Part shown: positions 46,993 to 56,032 of the stretch, in pieces
Numbering within the stretch: position 1 is the first letter of the stretch
How the letters are laid out: each line of letters begins with the position of its first letter
Origin: Pseudomonas putida
GTDB lineage: Bacteria > Pseudomonadota > Gammaproteobacteria > Pseudomonadales > Pseudomonadaceae
Reading direction: 5' to 3'
DNA: 64,000 bases
Assembly (NCBI RefSeq): GCF_016406145.1
Contig: NZ_CP066306.1
Location: forward strand, 4,898,001-4,962,000
Notes under the pieces: generated by a model
Database searches by the model: none
What the model saw: only the letters and a program-made list of their open reading frames with translations
What the model was told of the DNA's origin: nothing
Made by a program: the position numbers and the translations under genes

Positions 46993-49467
46993 ATGATCCA
47001 CCCGTGTTCCCCCCGCAACGACAGGCTGCGCCATGCCGTGCGCGCCGCCGTGTTCGGCCTCGGCCTAGGCAGCGCCTTGGCATTGCCCGCACAGGTCGCG
47101 GCTGCACCCGCCAGCCAGCACCGGCAAATCGACTGGAGCATCCCCGCAGGCCCTCTGGCCCCTGCACTGGACCAGTTGGCGCGGCAAGGCGGCCTGAGCC
47201 TGTCGTTCGATGCGAACAGCCTGCAGGGCAAGACCACCCAGGGCGTGCAGGGCCGCCATGAGCCGGCCCAAGCATTGACCCTCGTGCTGATGGGCAGCGA
47301 TGTGCAAGCGCAACAGGAAGGCGATAACAGCTTTCTACTGATACCAGCACTGGACGCCGGTGGCGCACTGCAACTGGGTACCACCAGTATTTCCAGCGAT
47401 CGCCTGGGCGAAACCACCGAGCACAGTGGCTCTTACACGACAGGTGCGGTCACCATCGGCAAGACCGCGCAAAGCATTCGCAACACCCCGCAGTCGGTGA
47501 CCGTGGTCACCCGCCAGCGCATCGACGACCAGAACATCACCAACCTGACCAACCTGCTGGAGCAGACGCCTGGTGTGGTGGTGAACCTCACCGACAGCGA
47601 ACGCGTGCAGTACTACTCGCGCGGCTATGCGATCGATGCCATCCAGTACGACGGCGCCACCGTGGTGCAGGGCAGCGGCGGTGGCTCATTCATCCAGAGC
47701 GATTCGGCCATCATCGACCGCGCCGAGATCTTGCGCGGGGCCACCGGCATGATCCGCGGCGCGGGTAACCCGTCAGGCACCGTCAACCTGGTGCGCAAAC
47801 GCCCGACGCACGAATTCCAGGGCGAAGGCAGCGTCACCCTCGGCTCCTGGGATACCCAGCGTTATGTCGCCGATATCTCCGGCCCGCTGACAGAAACCGG
47901 GAACGTGCGAGGCCGGGTGATCGCCGTACACGATGACAAAGACCATTTCCAGGACTCGCGCCAAGAGCGCAAAGAGGTGTTCTACGGTGTGCTGGCCTTC
48001 GATCTGAATGACAGCACCACCCTGACCACAGGCCTTGAGTGGACCAAGCTCGATGCCACCGGCGCTTGGGGCAACCTGCCCGCCGACTATGATGGGTCGC
48101 CCCTGCCGTTTGGCCGCAGCACTTACCTGGGTGCTGACTGGAACCGCTGGGACCGCAGCAACCTGCAGACCTTTGCCGAGCTCGAACACCGTTTCGACAA
48201 CGACTGGTCGCTCAAGCTGATGGCCCAGCGCACGCACTTCGAGCTGGATGACCACGGTTTCAAGCAGACTTACTTCACCCGCGCCAGCGGCGCTGCCAAC
48301 CCAAGCAACAACCCCTATCTGATGAACTATCAGGTTACCGAGGGCGACGGCGGCGAGAGCCTGCAGAACAACCTGAGCGCCACCCTCAACGGGCCGTTCG
48401 AGCTGCTCGGTCGCACCCATGACCTGATGCTTGGTGTCGAGCGCATTCGCAACGATTCCTACGCCTCGGCCACCAACTTCGTCTCCTCAGGGGTCTTCGA
48501 CATCCGCGAGTGGGACCCAAAGACCAGCCTGGCCGAACCGGACATCAACATCACCGCACATCCGGTACGCACACGCACCACCCAGGAAGCGGCCTACGCC
48601 ACTTGGCGCATTTCCCTGGCCGACCCGCTCACGGCAATCATCGGGGCGCGAGCCAACTGGTATGACTACGAGCAGGAAAACAACGTCAAGTCGAACGGCA
48701 AGTTCAGCGTCGACAACAAGATCGTGCCGTATGCAGCGCTGATCTACGACCTCAATGACAACTTCAGTAGCTACGCCAGCTACACCGAAATCTTCAACCC
48801 GCAGACCGCCACCGACGTCAGCGGCTCGGTGCTGGAGCCAACCACAGGCGAAGCTTACGAGACCGGAATCAAAGGCGAGTTCTACGAGGGGCGGCTGAAC
48901 ACCTCGCTGGCGTTCTTCCGCATCTACCAGGTCGGCAACGCCCTGGATGACCTGAGCGGCCCCAACCCCTGCCCGCCCAACTACACCTCGGGTTATTGCA
49001 AGGTGGCTGCAGGCAAGAACCGCAGCCAAGGCTTCGAGCTGGAGATTTCCGGCGAAGTATTGCCAGGCTGGAACGTGACCGGTGGCTACACCTACAACAC
49101 CACCAAGCAACTCAAGGACACCATCAGCAACACCGGCAACGCCATCCGCACCACAGACCCCAAGCGCATGCTGCGCCTGTTCACCAGCTATCGCCTGCCG
49201 GGCGAGCTGCAAGCGTGGACCGTTGGCGGCGGCGTGCAGGCGCAGAGCGACATCTACAACCGCAGCGGCAGCGCCGAGGCCTCGCAGGCCGGGTATGCGG
49301 TGTATAACGCGATGGTCAACTACCGGTTCAACGAGCATTACTCGTTGCAGCTCAATGCCAACAATATCTTCGACAAGAAGTACTACCGCCAGGTGGCGCC
49401 GACGCCGACCGGGTATTACTGGGGTGACCCGCGCAATGTGTCAGTGACCTTGCGCGGCAGCTTCTGA
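46993..49467 (+). CDS. TonB-dependent siderophore receptor with signalling domain
   Basis: 824-residue outer-membrane transducer: signal peptide (to about residue 36), N-terminal STN signalling domain (about 50-120), plug (SIRNTPQSVTVVTRQRI...PGVVV; RGATGMIRGAGNPSGTVNLVRKRP) and a 22-strand barrel ending in Phe (VSVTLRGSF). GGAG 6 nt upstream. Imports a ferric siderophore, probably a foreign one given the FecI-FecR unit directly upstream; identity unknown. Confidence 0.93.
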   Translation: MIHPCSPRNDRLRHAVRAAVFGLGLGSALALPAQVAAAPASQHRQIDWSIPAGPLAPALDQLARQGGLSLSFDANSLQGKTTQGVQGRHEPAQALTLVLMGSDVQAQQEGDNSFLLIPALDAGGALQLGTTSISSDRLGETTEHSGSYTTGAVTIGKTAQSIRNTPQSVTVVTRQRIDDQNITNLTNLLEQTPGVVVNLTDSERVQYYSRGYAIDAIQYDGATVVQGSGGGSFIQSDSAIIDRAEILRGATGMIRGAGNPSGTVNLVRKRPTHEFQGEGSVTLGSWDTQRYVADISGPLTETGNVRGRVIAVHDDKDHFQDSRQERKEVFYGVLAFDLNDSTTLTTGLEWTKLDATGAWGNLPADYDGSPLPFGRSTYLGADWNRWDRSNLQTFAELEHRFDNDWSLKLMAQRTHFELDDHGFKQTYFTRASGAANPSNNPYLMNYQVTEGDGGESLQNNLSATLNGPFELLGRTHDLMLGVERIRNDSYASATNFVSSGVFDIREWDPKTSLAEPDINITAHPVRTRTTQEAAYATWRISLADPLTAIIGARANWYDYEQENNVKSNGKFSVDNKIVPYAALIYDLNDNFSSYASYTEIFNPQTATDVSGSVLEPTTGEAYETGIKGEFYEGRLNTSLAFFRIYQVGNALDDLSGPNPCPPNYTSGYCKVAAGKNRSQGFELEISGEVLPGWNVTGGYTYNTTKQLKDTISNTGNAIRTTDPKRMLRLFTSYRLPGELQAWTVGGGVQAQSDIYNRSGSAEASQAGYAVYNAMVNYRFNEHYSLQLNANNIFDKKYYRQVAPTPTGYYWGDPRNVSVTLRGSF

Positions 49468-49509
49468 CTCAGGCTGCCAGCACCGCCCCCACTACAATCA
49501 AGGACTCAG

Positions 49510-49555
49510 GTGCAACTGTGGGAGCGGGCTTGCCGGCGATAGGGCCAGCACTGGC
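49510..49555. repeat. REP-like element between convergent receptor and MFS genes
   Basis: CTGTGGGAGCGGGCTTGCCGGCG then GATAGGGCCAGCACTGG matches the common Pseudomonas REP theme (written here in two parts). The single, somewhat degenerate copy lies at the convergent gene junction. Confidence 0.65.
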
Positions 49556-49566
49556 AACAACAACCC

Positions 49567-50727
49567 TCAGTCCGCCACTGCCCGCAGCTTACCGGCCCGC
49601 CGGTACGACTGCCGGGCAAAGCACACGAACAGCCCCGCCATGATCGCCAGTGCCATCGGTAGCCCATGCGGCGCCACATCCATCGCCGCGCCGCTGACCA
49701 GCGGCCCGACCAGGCTGCCGACGCCCCACAAAAGGCCAACGCTGGCATTGGCGGTGACCAGGTCCTGGCCCTTGAAACGCTGCCCGATCAGCACCAACGC
49801 CAAGGTGTAGATACCCCCTGCCACGGCGCCAAGCACCACCAGCAGCGGCCATAGCAGCCAGGTCATCTGCAGCAGCCAAGGCAAGGCGATACCGATCGCC
49901 ATCGCCACCAGTCCGCACACCAGGTGCAGGCCGGTGCGCTCGACCCGGTCGGCCAGCCAGCCCAGCGGCAACTGGAAAACCATGTCACCGGCGAACACCA
50001 CCGTCACCATCAGCGCCGCCACGCCTACGGCAAAACCATGGCTGGTGGCATACACCGGCAGCAACGACAGCACGACCGCATCGAAGAAGGAGAAGAACAG
50101 CACAGCCACGCACAATGCCGGGGCTACGCGAAAGAAGCCCGCCAGGCCGAAGCTTTTCTCGCCCTCTTCACCATGCTCCACATGATCGTTGGGCACGGTC
50201 AGCACAATGCACAGCAGCGCCAGGCCATAGCAGAAGGTCACCACACCGGTGATCCAGGGGCTGTTGGCGCCAATCACTGCGAGCATCGCCGGGCCGAGCA
50301 CCTGGAAGCCGGTGAAGCTGGTGGCGTAAAGCGCCATGATCTTGCCGCGGTTGTGATCCGGGCACAGTTCGTTGACCCATGACTCGCCCAGGATGATCGC
50401 GATGCCCATGCCGACACCCAGGCCCAGGCGTAGCAGGGCCAGCATCCAGACCGAATCGAATGCCGACTCCAGCAAGGCGATGCTCACGGTGCACAGGCTG
50501 AAGCACAGCAGGTAGATGGTGCGCCGGGTCAGGTACCGGCAACAGGCGTCTACCATGAACGCCGAAAGCATCATCCCCGCAGCGGGGATGGCCGAGATGA
50601 TGCCGATCTGCAAGGTGCCGGCACCGGCCTCATGCAAACGCAACGACACCAGCGGCAGGCTGGCCCCCAGACTGAAGCCAACCACAGACACGGCGAACAG
50701 AAGGCCCACCAGCAAACGCATGTTCAT
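49567..50727 (-). CDS. MFS transporter (YcaD-like)
   Basis: 386-residue 12-TM major facilitator. Between TM2 and TM3 the motif region (DACCRYLTRRTIYLL) is present; GLGVGMGIAIILGESWVNELCPDHNRGK is typical of YcaD/YfcJ-like carriers. GGAG lies 6 nt before ATG 50727. Substrate unknown. It is flanked by the siderophore receptor and a second MFS gene, so a siderophore-related role is possible but unproven. Confidence 0.85.
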   Translation of the reverse strand: MNMRLLVGLLFAVSVVGFSLGASLPLVSLRLHEAGAGTLQIGIISAIPAAGMMLSAFMVDACCRYLTRRTIYLLCFSLCTVSIALLESAFDSVWMLALLRLGLGVGMGIAIILGESWVNELCPDHNRGKIMALYATSFTGFQVLGPAMLAVIGANSPWITGVVTFCYGLALLCIVLTVPNDHVEHGEEGEKSFGLAGFFRVAPALCVAVLFFSFFDAVVLSLLPVYATSHGFAVGVAALMVTVVFAGDMVFQLPLGWLADRVERTGLHLVCGLVAMAIGIALPWLLQMTWLLWPLLVVLGAVAGGIYTLALVLIGQRFKGQDLVTANASVGLLWGVGSLVGPLVSGAAMDVAPHGLPMALAIMAGLFVCFARQSYRRAGKLRAVAD

Positions 50728-51158
50728 GTATCACTCCCAGCAAACTGAAAAGACGCGCAAATACAGGCGCCCAGGCGCACGCCGGGACGGCGGACGACGC
50801 AGGGGCGCAGGTCAGTTCAGGGCGAGGTGTGGCGAGAAGGTAAAGGCAAACAGCACACTGCGGCGACGCTTGAGCACCGTATCGCTCGGCCACGCGCGAC
50901 GCATGGCCTGGAGGGCAGGCTGGCGGGCGTGTGGGAGGGACTGGGTACGGCGCATTGCTTTGGCTACTACGCAGGTTGGGGAAAAGAGGCGGCACTCTAG
51001 GCCAAGCCAGGTTGAGCCGTCAATTGCCGGCGCCCACAGCGAACATCAGCACTGCCCCGATAGTGGGAGCAACTGTCTTGCCAATTTCCAAGAGTTAACA
51101 CAATTACCTGTGGGAGCCGGCTTGCCGGCGATTGGGCTGCAAAGCAGCCCCTACGCTG
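50728..51158. other. 431-bp intergenic region between two MFS genes
   Basis: Contains a possible 47-codon reading frame on the minus strand (50812-50955) without a clear RBS, a degenerate REP-like piece near 51063-51075, and a clear REP element at 51108-51150. No other gene or strong promoter was found. Confidence 0.5.
51108..51150. repeat. REP element before second MFS gene end
   Basis: CCTGTGGGAGCCGGC plus TTGCCGGCGATT and the perfect hairpin GGGCTGC-AAA-GCAGCCC (51134-51150). Pseudomonas REP family; lies just past the stop of the 51159-52370 transporter gene. Confidence 0.75.
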
Positions 51159-52370
51159 TCAGCGCTTACCTGTATTGGGCAGAAACACGGCCAACAGACC
51201 GAACAACGGCAGGAACGAACACACGCCATACACGTACTCGATACCGCGTAAATCCGCAACGTACCCCAGCAGCGCCGCGCCAATCCCGCCAAAGCCGAAC
51301 ATCAGCCCGAAGAAGACCCCGGCAATCATGCCCACACTGCCCGGTACCAGCTCCTGGGCGTACACCACGATCGCCGAGAACGCCGACGCCAGGATAAAGC
51401 CGATGACCACGCTCAGCACGGTGGTCCAGAACAGATCGGCGTACGGCAGCGCCAGGGTGAACGGCGCCACACCGAGGATCGAGAACCAGATGACCGCCTT
51501 GCGCCCGATACGGTCACCGATCGGCCCACCAAAGAAGGTGCCAGCCGCGACCGCGCCAAGGAACAGGAACAGGTGCAACTGCGAACTGGCCACCGACAGG
51601 TCGAACTTCTCGATCAGATAGAAGGTGAAGTAGCTGGTGAAACTGGCCATGTAGAAGTACTTGGAGAACACCAGCAGGCCCAGCACGATCAACGCCGCGA
51701 TCACACGCTTGCGCGAGATGCCATGGATGGCCTGCACCACCTTGCGCGCCTTGGCCTGGTTGAGATGCTCGGTGTACCAGCGGCGCAGCATCAGGGTCAC
51801 GGCAAAGAACAACAGCCCGGCCACCCCGAACCAGGCCACATGGGTCTGGCCGAACGGGATGACGATTGCGGCCGCCAGCAGCGGGCCGAAGGCCGAGCCT
51901 GCGTTGCCACCGACCTGAAAGGTCGACTGCGCCAGGCCGAAACGCCCACCTGAGGCCAGCCGCGCAATCCGCGAGGTCTCCGGGTGGAAGGTCGACGAGC
52001 CGATACCCACCAGCGCAGAAGCCAGCAAGATCATCGGGAAGCTGCCGACGAAGGCCAGCATGATGATACCTACCAACGTGCACAGGGTGCCGAGCGGCAA
52101 CAGGTTCGGTGTTGGCCGGCGGTCGGTGAAAAAGCCGACCCAGGGCTGCAGCAACGATGCCGTTATCTGGAAGGTCAGTGTGATCAGGCCGATCTGGGTG
52201 AAGCTCAGGTCGTAATTGGCCTTGAGCATCGGGTAGATCGCCGGCAGCACCGACTGGATGAGGTCATTGATCAGGTGCGCCAGCGCGCAGAAGGCGATGA
52301 TGCGCATCACCAGTGGGTTGGCTTGGCTTGCCGAACCGGTGCTGGCGGTGGAGGTGCTGCTGATGGCCAT
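51159..52370 (-). CDS. MFS transporter, fosmidomycin-resistance (Fsr)-like
   Basis: 403-residue MFS protein with 12 hydrophobic segments. LAHLINDLIQSVLPAIYP at TM1 and the FHPETSRIARLASGGRFG loop are Fsr/fosmidomycin-resistance hallmarks. ATG 52370 is chosen; the longer start at 52418 lacks support. It diverges from an orphan fecR across a region with a Fur-like box, so iron control is possible. Physiological substrate unknown. Confidence 0.87.
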   Translation of the reverse strand: MAISSTSTASTGSASQANPLVMRIIAFCALAHLINDLIQSVLPAIYPMLKANYDLSFTQIGLITLTFQITASLLQPWVGFFTDRRPTPNLLPLGTLCTLVGIIMLAFVGSFPMILLASALVGIGSSTFHPETSRIARLASGGRFGLAQSTFQVGGNAGSAFGPLLAAAIVIPFGQTHVAWFGVAGLLFFAVTLMLRRWYTEHLNQAKARKVVQAIHGISRKRVIAALIVLGLLVFSKYFYMASFTSYFTFYLIEKFDLSVASSQLHLFLFLGAVAAGTFFGGPIGDRIGRKAVIWFSILGVAPFTLALPYADLFWTTVLSVVIGFILASAFSAIVVYAQELVPGSVGMIAGVFFGLMFGFGGIGAALLGYVADLRGIEYVYGVCSFLPLFGLLAVFLPNTGKR

Positions 52371-52460
52371 GAGCTTGATTTCCGTCCGCAGGTTTGGGAT
52401 CCGATTATCAGGAAACAAATGGATACATAGCTACCTTTTTATCCTCTACAACCGCGCACT

Positions 52461-52475
52461 TGCAAATGGTTCTCA
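52461..52475. promoter_or_regulatory. Fur-box-like site, MFS/orphan fecR region
   Basis: TGCAAATGGTTCTCA matches the 7-1-7 Fur consensus at 10 of 14 fixed positions; AAATGGTTCTCAATATA is the sort of sequence usual in front of fecI genes. It lies between the divergent Fsr-like MFS gene and fecR. Confidence 0.55.
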
Positions 52476-52549
52476 ATATAATTAGCATCCTCGCACCTGA
52501 TTCCCGCAATCGTTGGGCGAAAAATGCCCTTTAGCGAGCACATTCCAGC

Positions 52550-53482
52550 ATGAGCCCGATGCCCGCCACGCAGATCCAGGCCGACGCCCAACAGGAAGCA
52601 CTGGCGTGGTTCGCCCGCCTACGCCAACCTGACTGCGATGACCATGAACGCCAGGCATTCGCCCGCTGGTGCCAGGCCCCGCTCAATGCCCATGCCTACG
52701 CCGAGCTCGAAGCCTGCTGGCAGCAATTGCAAGCGCCACCGGCAGGGCCTCGACCGCGCCAGGTCACCGTGCGACGCAGCTACCTCGGCAAAGGGCTGGC
52801 ATTGCTGTTCCTACTGGCGCTGGCCGTGCTGACGTACCTGTACTGGCCACTGATGCAGCGCCTGGGCAGCGAACTGCACACTGGCGCTGGGGAGCGGCGC
52901 AGCGTGCGCCTGGCCGACGGCTCAACCCTGCACCTGGACAGCGCGAGTGCACTGAATGCCGACCTGCGCGGGCGCACCCGTCTGCTGCAGGTTGTGCAGG
53001 GCCAGGTCGAGCTGCACGTGATGCTCGACGGCCGCGCCCTTGAACTGCAGGTGGACGATGCGCGTATCCAGGTGTTCGGCACTCGCCTGATGGTGGCGCG
53101 CCATGCCGGGCATGACGAACTGGTGGTGCTCAATGGCAAGGCCATGATCACCCAAGGTAACGACCAGCGCATGGTGTCGGCGAGTGAGCGGGTGACCTTC
53201 ACCGATGCCCGGATCAACCCCGTGCAGAAGGTCGATGTCAAAAATGCGAACGCCTGGCGCAGCGGCCACCTGCGCGCCCTCGACGTGCCATTGGGTCAAG
53301 TCATCGAGCGCCTGGCCAGCTACCAGGGCCGCCGCGTATGGATGATGGACGAACAGGCAGCCAACCGGCGTGTAAGCGGCGACTTCAACCTCGACCGCTC
53401 CGGCGCAACCCTCGACGCACTGGCTGCCGAGCAGCGCTTGCAGGTGTACGGTATTCTCGGGCAATGGTTGATCGTGCGCTGA
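52550..53482 (+). CDS. Orphan FecR-family regulator
   Basis: 310-residue FecR protein: N-terminal domain ALAWFARLRQPDCDDHERQAF..., one membrane segment (about 81-99), FecR domain (GERRSVRLADGSTLHLDSASAL) and C-terminal Secretin-like part. Unlike most, there is no sigma gene before it and no TonB receptor after it; tRNA-Met follows. Its partner could be encoded elsewhere, or its sigma gene was lost. Start at 52550 or the ATG at 52559. Confidence 0.87.
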   Translation: MSPMPATQIQADAQQEALAWFARLRQPDCDDHERQAFARWCQAPLNAHAYAELEACWQQLQAPPAGPRPRQVTVRRSYLGKGLALLFLLALAVLTYLYWPLMQRLGSELHTGAGERRSVRLADGSTLHLDSASALNADLRGRTRLLQVVQGQVELHVMLDGRALELQVDDARIQVFGTRLMVARHAGHDELVVLNGKAMITQGNDQRMVSASERVTFTDARINPVQKVDVKNANAWRSGHLRALDVPLGQVIERLASYQGRRVWMMDEQAANRRVSGDFNLDRSGATLDALAAEQRLQVYGILGQWLIVR

Positions 53483-53539
53483 AAACAGCGTTGGTCGGCT
53501 AAGTTTTTGAAAGCGTGCAAATTTTTTTTGAAATGAGTG

Positions 53540-53568
53540 TTGACACAGGGGCATCACAAGGGAATAAT
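53540..53568 (+). promoter_or_regulatory. Promoter of tRNA-Met
   Basis: TTGACA (53540-53545), 17-bp spacer, AATAAT (53563-53568; 5 of 6 to TATAAT). The mature tRNA begins 10 bp later. A strong vegetative promoter. Confidence 0.85.
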
Positions 53569-53578
53569 GCGCGCCATC

Positions 53579-53655
53579 GGCTACATAGCTCAGTTGGTTA
53601 GAGCATAGCATTCATAATGCTGGGGTCCGGGGTTCAAGTCCCTGTGTAGCCACCA
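53579..53655 (+). tRNA. tRNA-Met (elongator, anticodon CAT)
   Basis: 77 nt with encoded CCA. Acceptor GGCTACA pairs with TGTAGCC; anticodon loop TTCATAA gives CAT; T loop GGTTCAAGTCC. The paired first base (G1-C72) marks an elongator rather than an initiator tRNA. Confidence 0.95.
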
Positions 53656-53661
53656 AACTTG

Positions 53662-53695
53662 AAAAGGGCTTACCGCAAGGTAAGCCCTTTTCTTT
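53662..53695 (+). terminator. Intrinsic terminator after tRNA-Met
   Basis: Perfect 13-bp stem: AAAAGGGCTTACC (53662-53674) with GGTAAGCCCTTTT (53679-53691), tetraloop GCAA, then a T-rich tail. Confidence 0.93.
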
Positions 53696-53730
53696 TGCCC
53701 GCAGAAAAGTTCAGCCCCTCTCTTTCGCTT

Positions 53731-54342
53731 TCAGCGCACCCCCGATACAGCCACTGCCAGGCCGAGCCCTATCAGCGCTACACCAATCAGCCGGTCGACC
53801 AGCCGCTGGCGCTCGATCATCACCTTGCGCAACCCGGTACTGGAAAAAAATACCGCCACCACACTGAACCACGCCCAGTGGGCAAACGACATGAACGCAC
53901 CATAGGCGAAATCCAGCGCCAGCGGGCTACCTGGCTGTACGACCTGGGTGTAGGCACTGATCACGAACAGCATGGTTTTGGGGTTGAGGGCGTTGGTCAG
54001 GAAGCCCGTGCGCAAGGCAGCCAGCAGCCCCACTGCCGGTTCCTGGTCATCAAGACTGATGCGGGTGGTGCTGGTCAGCGACTGATAACCCAGATAGATC
54101 AGGTACCCCGCGCCCAGCACTTTCATGGCCAGGAACAGCGCAGGGCTCTGACTGATGACCACGGCGATACCCAACACCGTGTACAGCACATGCACCTGAA
54201 CGCCGAGGGCTATACCCACAGCCGCCGCCAGGCCGGCCTTGCGGCCCTGTGCATAACTGCTGCGGGTGACCATGGCGAAATCCGCGCCGGGGCTGACGAC
54301 GGCCAGAAGGGTGAAAAGGGCTACAGCGAAAAGCTCAGTCAC
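53731..54342 (-). CDS. LysE/RhtB-family exporter
   Basis: 203-residue membrane protein with about six hydrophobic segments; SPGADFAMVTRSSYAQGRKAG is the LysE family signature after TM1. GTG 54342 with GAGGA 8 nt upstream is the likely start. It is divergent from a LysR regulator 145 bp away, the usual amino-acid export arrangement. Exported compound unknown. Confidence 0.88.
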   Translation of the reverse strand: MTELFAVALFTLLAVVSPGADFAMVTRSSYAQGRKAGLAAAVGIALGVQVHVLYTVLGIAVVISQSPALFLAMKVLGAGYLIYLGYQSLTSTTRISLDDQEPAVGLLAALRTGFLTNALNPKTMLFVISAYTQVVQPGSPLALDFAYGAFMSFAHWAWFSVVAVFFSSTGLRKVMIERQRLVDRLIGVALIGLGLAVAVSGVR

Positions 54343-54487
54343 GAAGGAAGTCCTCGATAGGCGATGAAAATGCACAGGTGTCGCCATTATCGAAATAGCA
54401 GTGAGCTGGGAAAATCGATTTATAGTTACGCAAATTCGCTAGTTTTTCTCACACAGGTGCCGTGCCGCCGCTGGCAACTTCAAGCCC

Positions 54488-55402
54488 ATGAAACTTCCCC
54501 CACTCACTGCGTTGCGTTACTTCGACATCGCCGCCGAAACCGAAAGCTTCGTGCGGGCCGCCGAACGCCTGCACGTCACCCATGGCGCCGTCAGCCGCCA
54601 GGTCCGCCTGCTTGAGGAAAGCCTCGGTGTCGAACTGTTCGAGCGCCGGAACCGGGCAATCTTCCTGACCCCGGCCGGTCGCGCACTGCACGGCACCACC
54701 CAGGCCATCTTCGAGCAACTCGAAAGCGCAGTGCAGCGCCTGCAGCAGCAGGAACCGGACAATGTGCTGGTGCTTTCTTGCGAGCCGACCATCGCCATGC
54801 GCTGGCTGATCCCCCGCCTGCCCCGCTTTCATGCCGCCCACCCAGACCTGCGACTGCACCTGGTGGCCGCCGGTGGGCCGCTGGACTTTGCCCGCAGCGG
54901 CGTTGACCTGGCACTACGACGTGATGATTTCCATTGGCCGCCCACCCTGCACGCGCTGAAGGTCTGCGACGAATGGATCGGCCCGGTCAACCGCGATGGC
55001 GGCACCGCACTCGATGGCCAACGCCAATTGCACAGCAACACTCGCCCCAGTGCCTGGCCCGCGTGGCTGCGCCTGAGTGGCCAGCAGGCGCGACACTGCC
55101 AACGCAGCGACTACGAACACTTCTACCTGTCACTGCAGGCCGCCAGTGCCGGCCTGGGCCTGGCGATCGCCTCGGCGCTGATGGTGCGCGATGAACTCGA
55201 CAGCGGGCAGTTGCAGGCGCCATTCGGCTTTCTGCGCGATGGGTCCGCCTATCACCTGCTAAGCCCGCAACCGCTGGATGACGGCGGCAAGCGCCAACGC
55301 TTTGCCGATTGGGTAATGGGAGAAAGCCAGGCCTGCCTCGCTCACCTGGGTTTGCTGCAGAACGACGACGCGGCACTGCCATCACCGCCCCAGGTGCGAT
55401 AA
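54488..55402 (+). CDS. LysR-type transcriptional regulator (GcvA-like)
   Basis: 304-residue LTTR: N-terminal winged HTH (LTALRYFDIAAETESFVRAAERLHVTHGAVSRQVRLLEE, in parts) and periplasmic-binding-like effector domain. GcvA-type sequence features. It is divergent from the LysE-type exporter it probably controls. Its last 61 bp overlap the end of a convergent M15-like gene. Confidence 0.9.
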   Translation: MKLPPLTALRYFDIAAETESFVRAAERLHVTHGAVSRQVRLLEESLGVELFERRNRAIFLTPAGRALHGTTQAIFEQLESAVQRLQQQEPDNVLVLSCEPTIAMRWLIPRLPRFHAAHPDLRLHLVAAGGPLDFARSGVDLALRRDDFHWPPTLHALKVCDEWIGPVNRDGGTALDGQRQLHSNTRPSAWPAWLRLSGQQARHCQRSDYEHFYLSLQAASAGLGLAIASALMVRDELDSGQLQAPFGFLRDGSAYHLLSPQPLDDGGKRQRFADWVMGESQACLAHLGLLQNDDAALPSPPQVR

Positions 55403-55926
55403 CCCGCGGTGTCGATATGGATGCGGCCTGTCGGGTAGCGCCCCAGCCCCATGCCCCAGGCCTGGCCATGCTGCTGCCAGAAGCGGCACAACGGGTTGGG
55501 GTCGGCCCAGCCTGGCAGCAGGATATCGACTGCAAAGGCACGGGTGTGGGCGCTGCCCACGGCACCTCCTGCGCACCTGTTCAAGCCCGAGTCACGGTAG
55601 GCGGAGACCACTTCGAACTGGCGCAGGATGCCTTGCTTTTCCAGCGTATTGATCAGCGCCAGCGTGGAGCGCACTGCCAGCCAGTTGCCAGGCGGCGGCA
55701 CGGCAAACGGTGAAGCCTTGCACAGCCGCCAGTCCGACGCTGAGCGCAGCAATTGGTGAATCGGCACCACGCCATACAGGCGGGCGTCCACCAGCATCTC
55801 CCGAAAAGGGCGGGTCTGATGATCCCCCGCCCATTGCGCGAACATCCACAGGTCACGTTCATCGGCCTGAGCCACGCCCCCCAGCATCACGCCTGTGGCC
55901 ATCAGCAGCCATTTCGTCCTTCTCAT
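55342..55926 (-). CDS. M15-like peptidase (D,D-carboxypeptidase fold), exported
   Basis: 194-residue protein with signal peptide (MRRTKWLLMATGVMLGGVAQA). The motif SAHTRAFAVDI (S-x-H-x-x-x-x-x-x-D) and HID in RIHIDTAGY match the Zn-binding/catalytic residues of M15/YcbK-like peptidases that act on peptidoglycan. GGAG 5 nt before ATG 55926. Its end overlaps the LysR gene by 61 bp on opposite strands. Confidence 0.75.
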   Translation of the reverse strand: MRRTKWLLMATGVMLGGVAQADERDLWMFAQWAGDHQTRPFREMLVDARLYGVVPIHQLLRSASDWRLCKASPFAVPPPGNWLAVRSTLALINTLEKQGILRQFEVVSAYRDSGLNRCAGGAVGSAHTRAFAVDILLPGWADPNPLCRFWQQHGQAWGMGLGRYPTGRIHIDTAGYRTWGGDGSAASSFCSKPR

Positions 55927-56032
55927 CCCCGCTCCCTCTGCCCCAGTATGAGCACGGCCGCCAATCGGGGCGGCCATTACAAGGAGTTAAGCATGCACAA
56001 ATTACTGGTAACAGAGCAGGAAGGATTGAAAG

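Noticed and set aside
50630..50995. 121-codon minus-strand frame before the YcaD-like transporter
   Set aside because: Overlaps the transporter's coding start, Pro/Ala/Arg-rich low complexity, no RBS.
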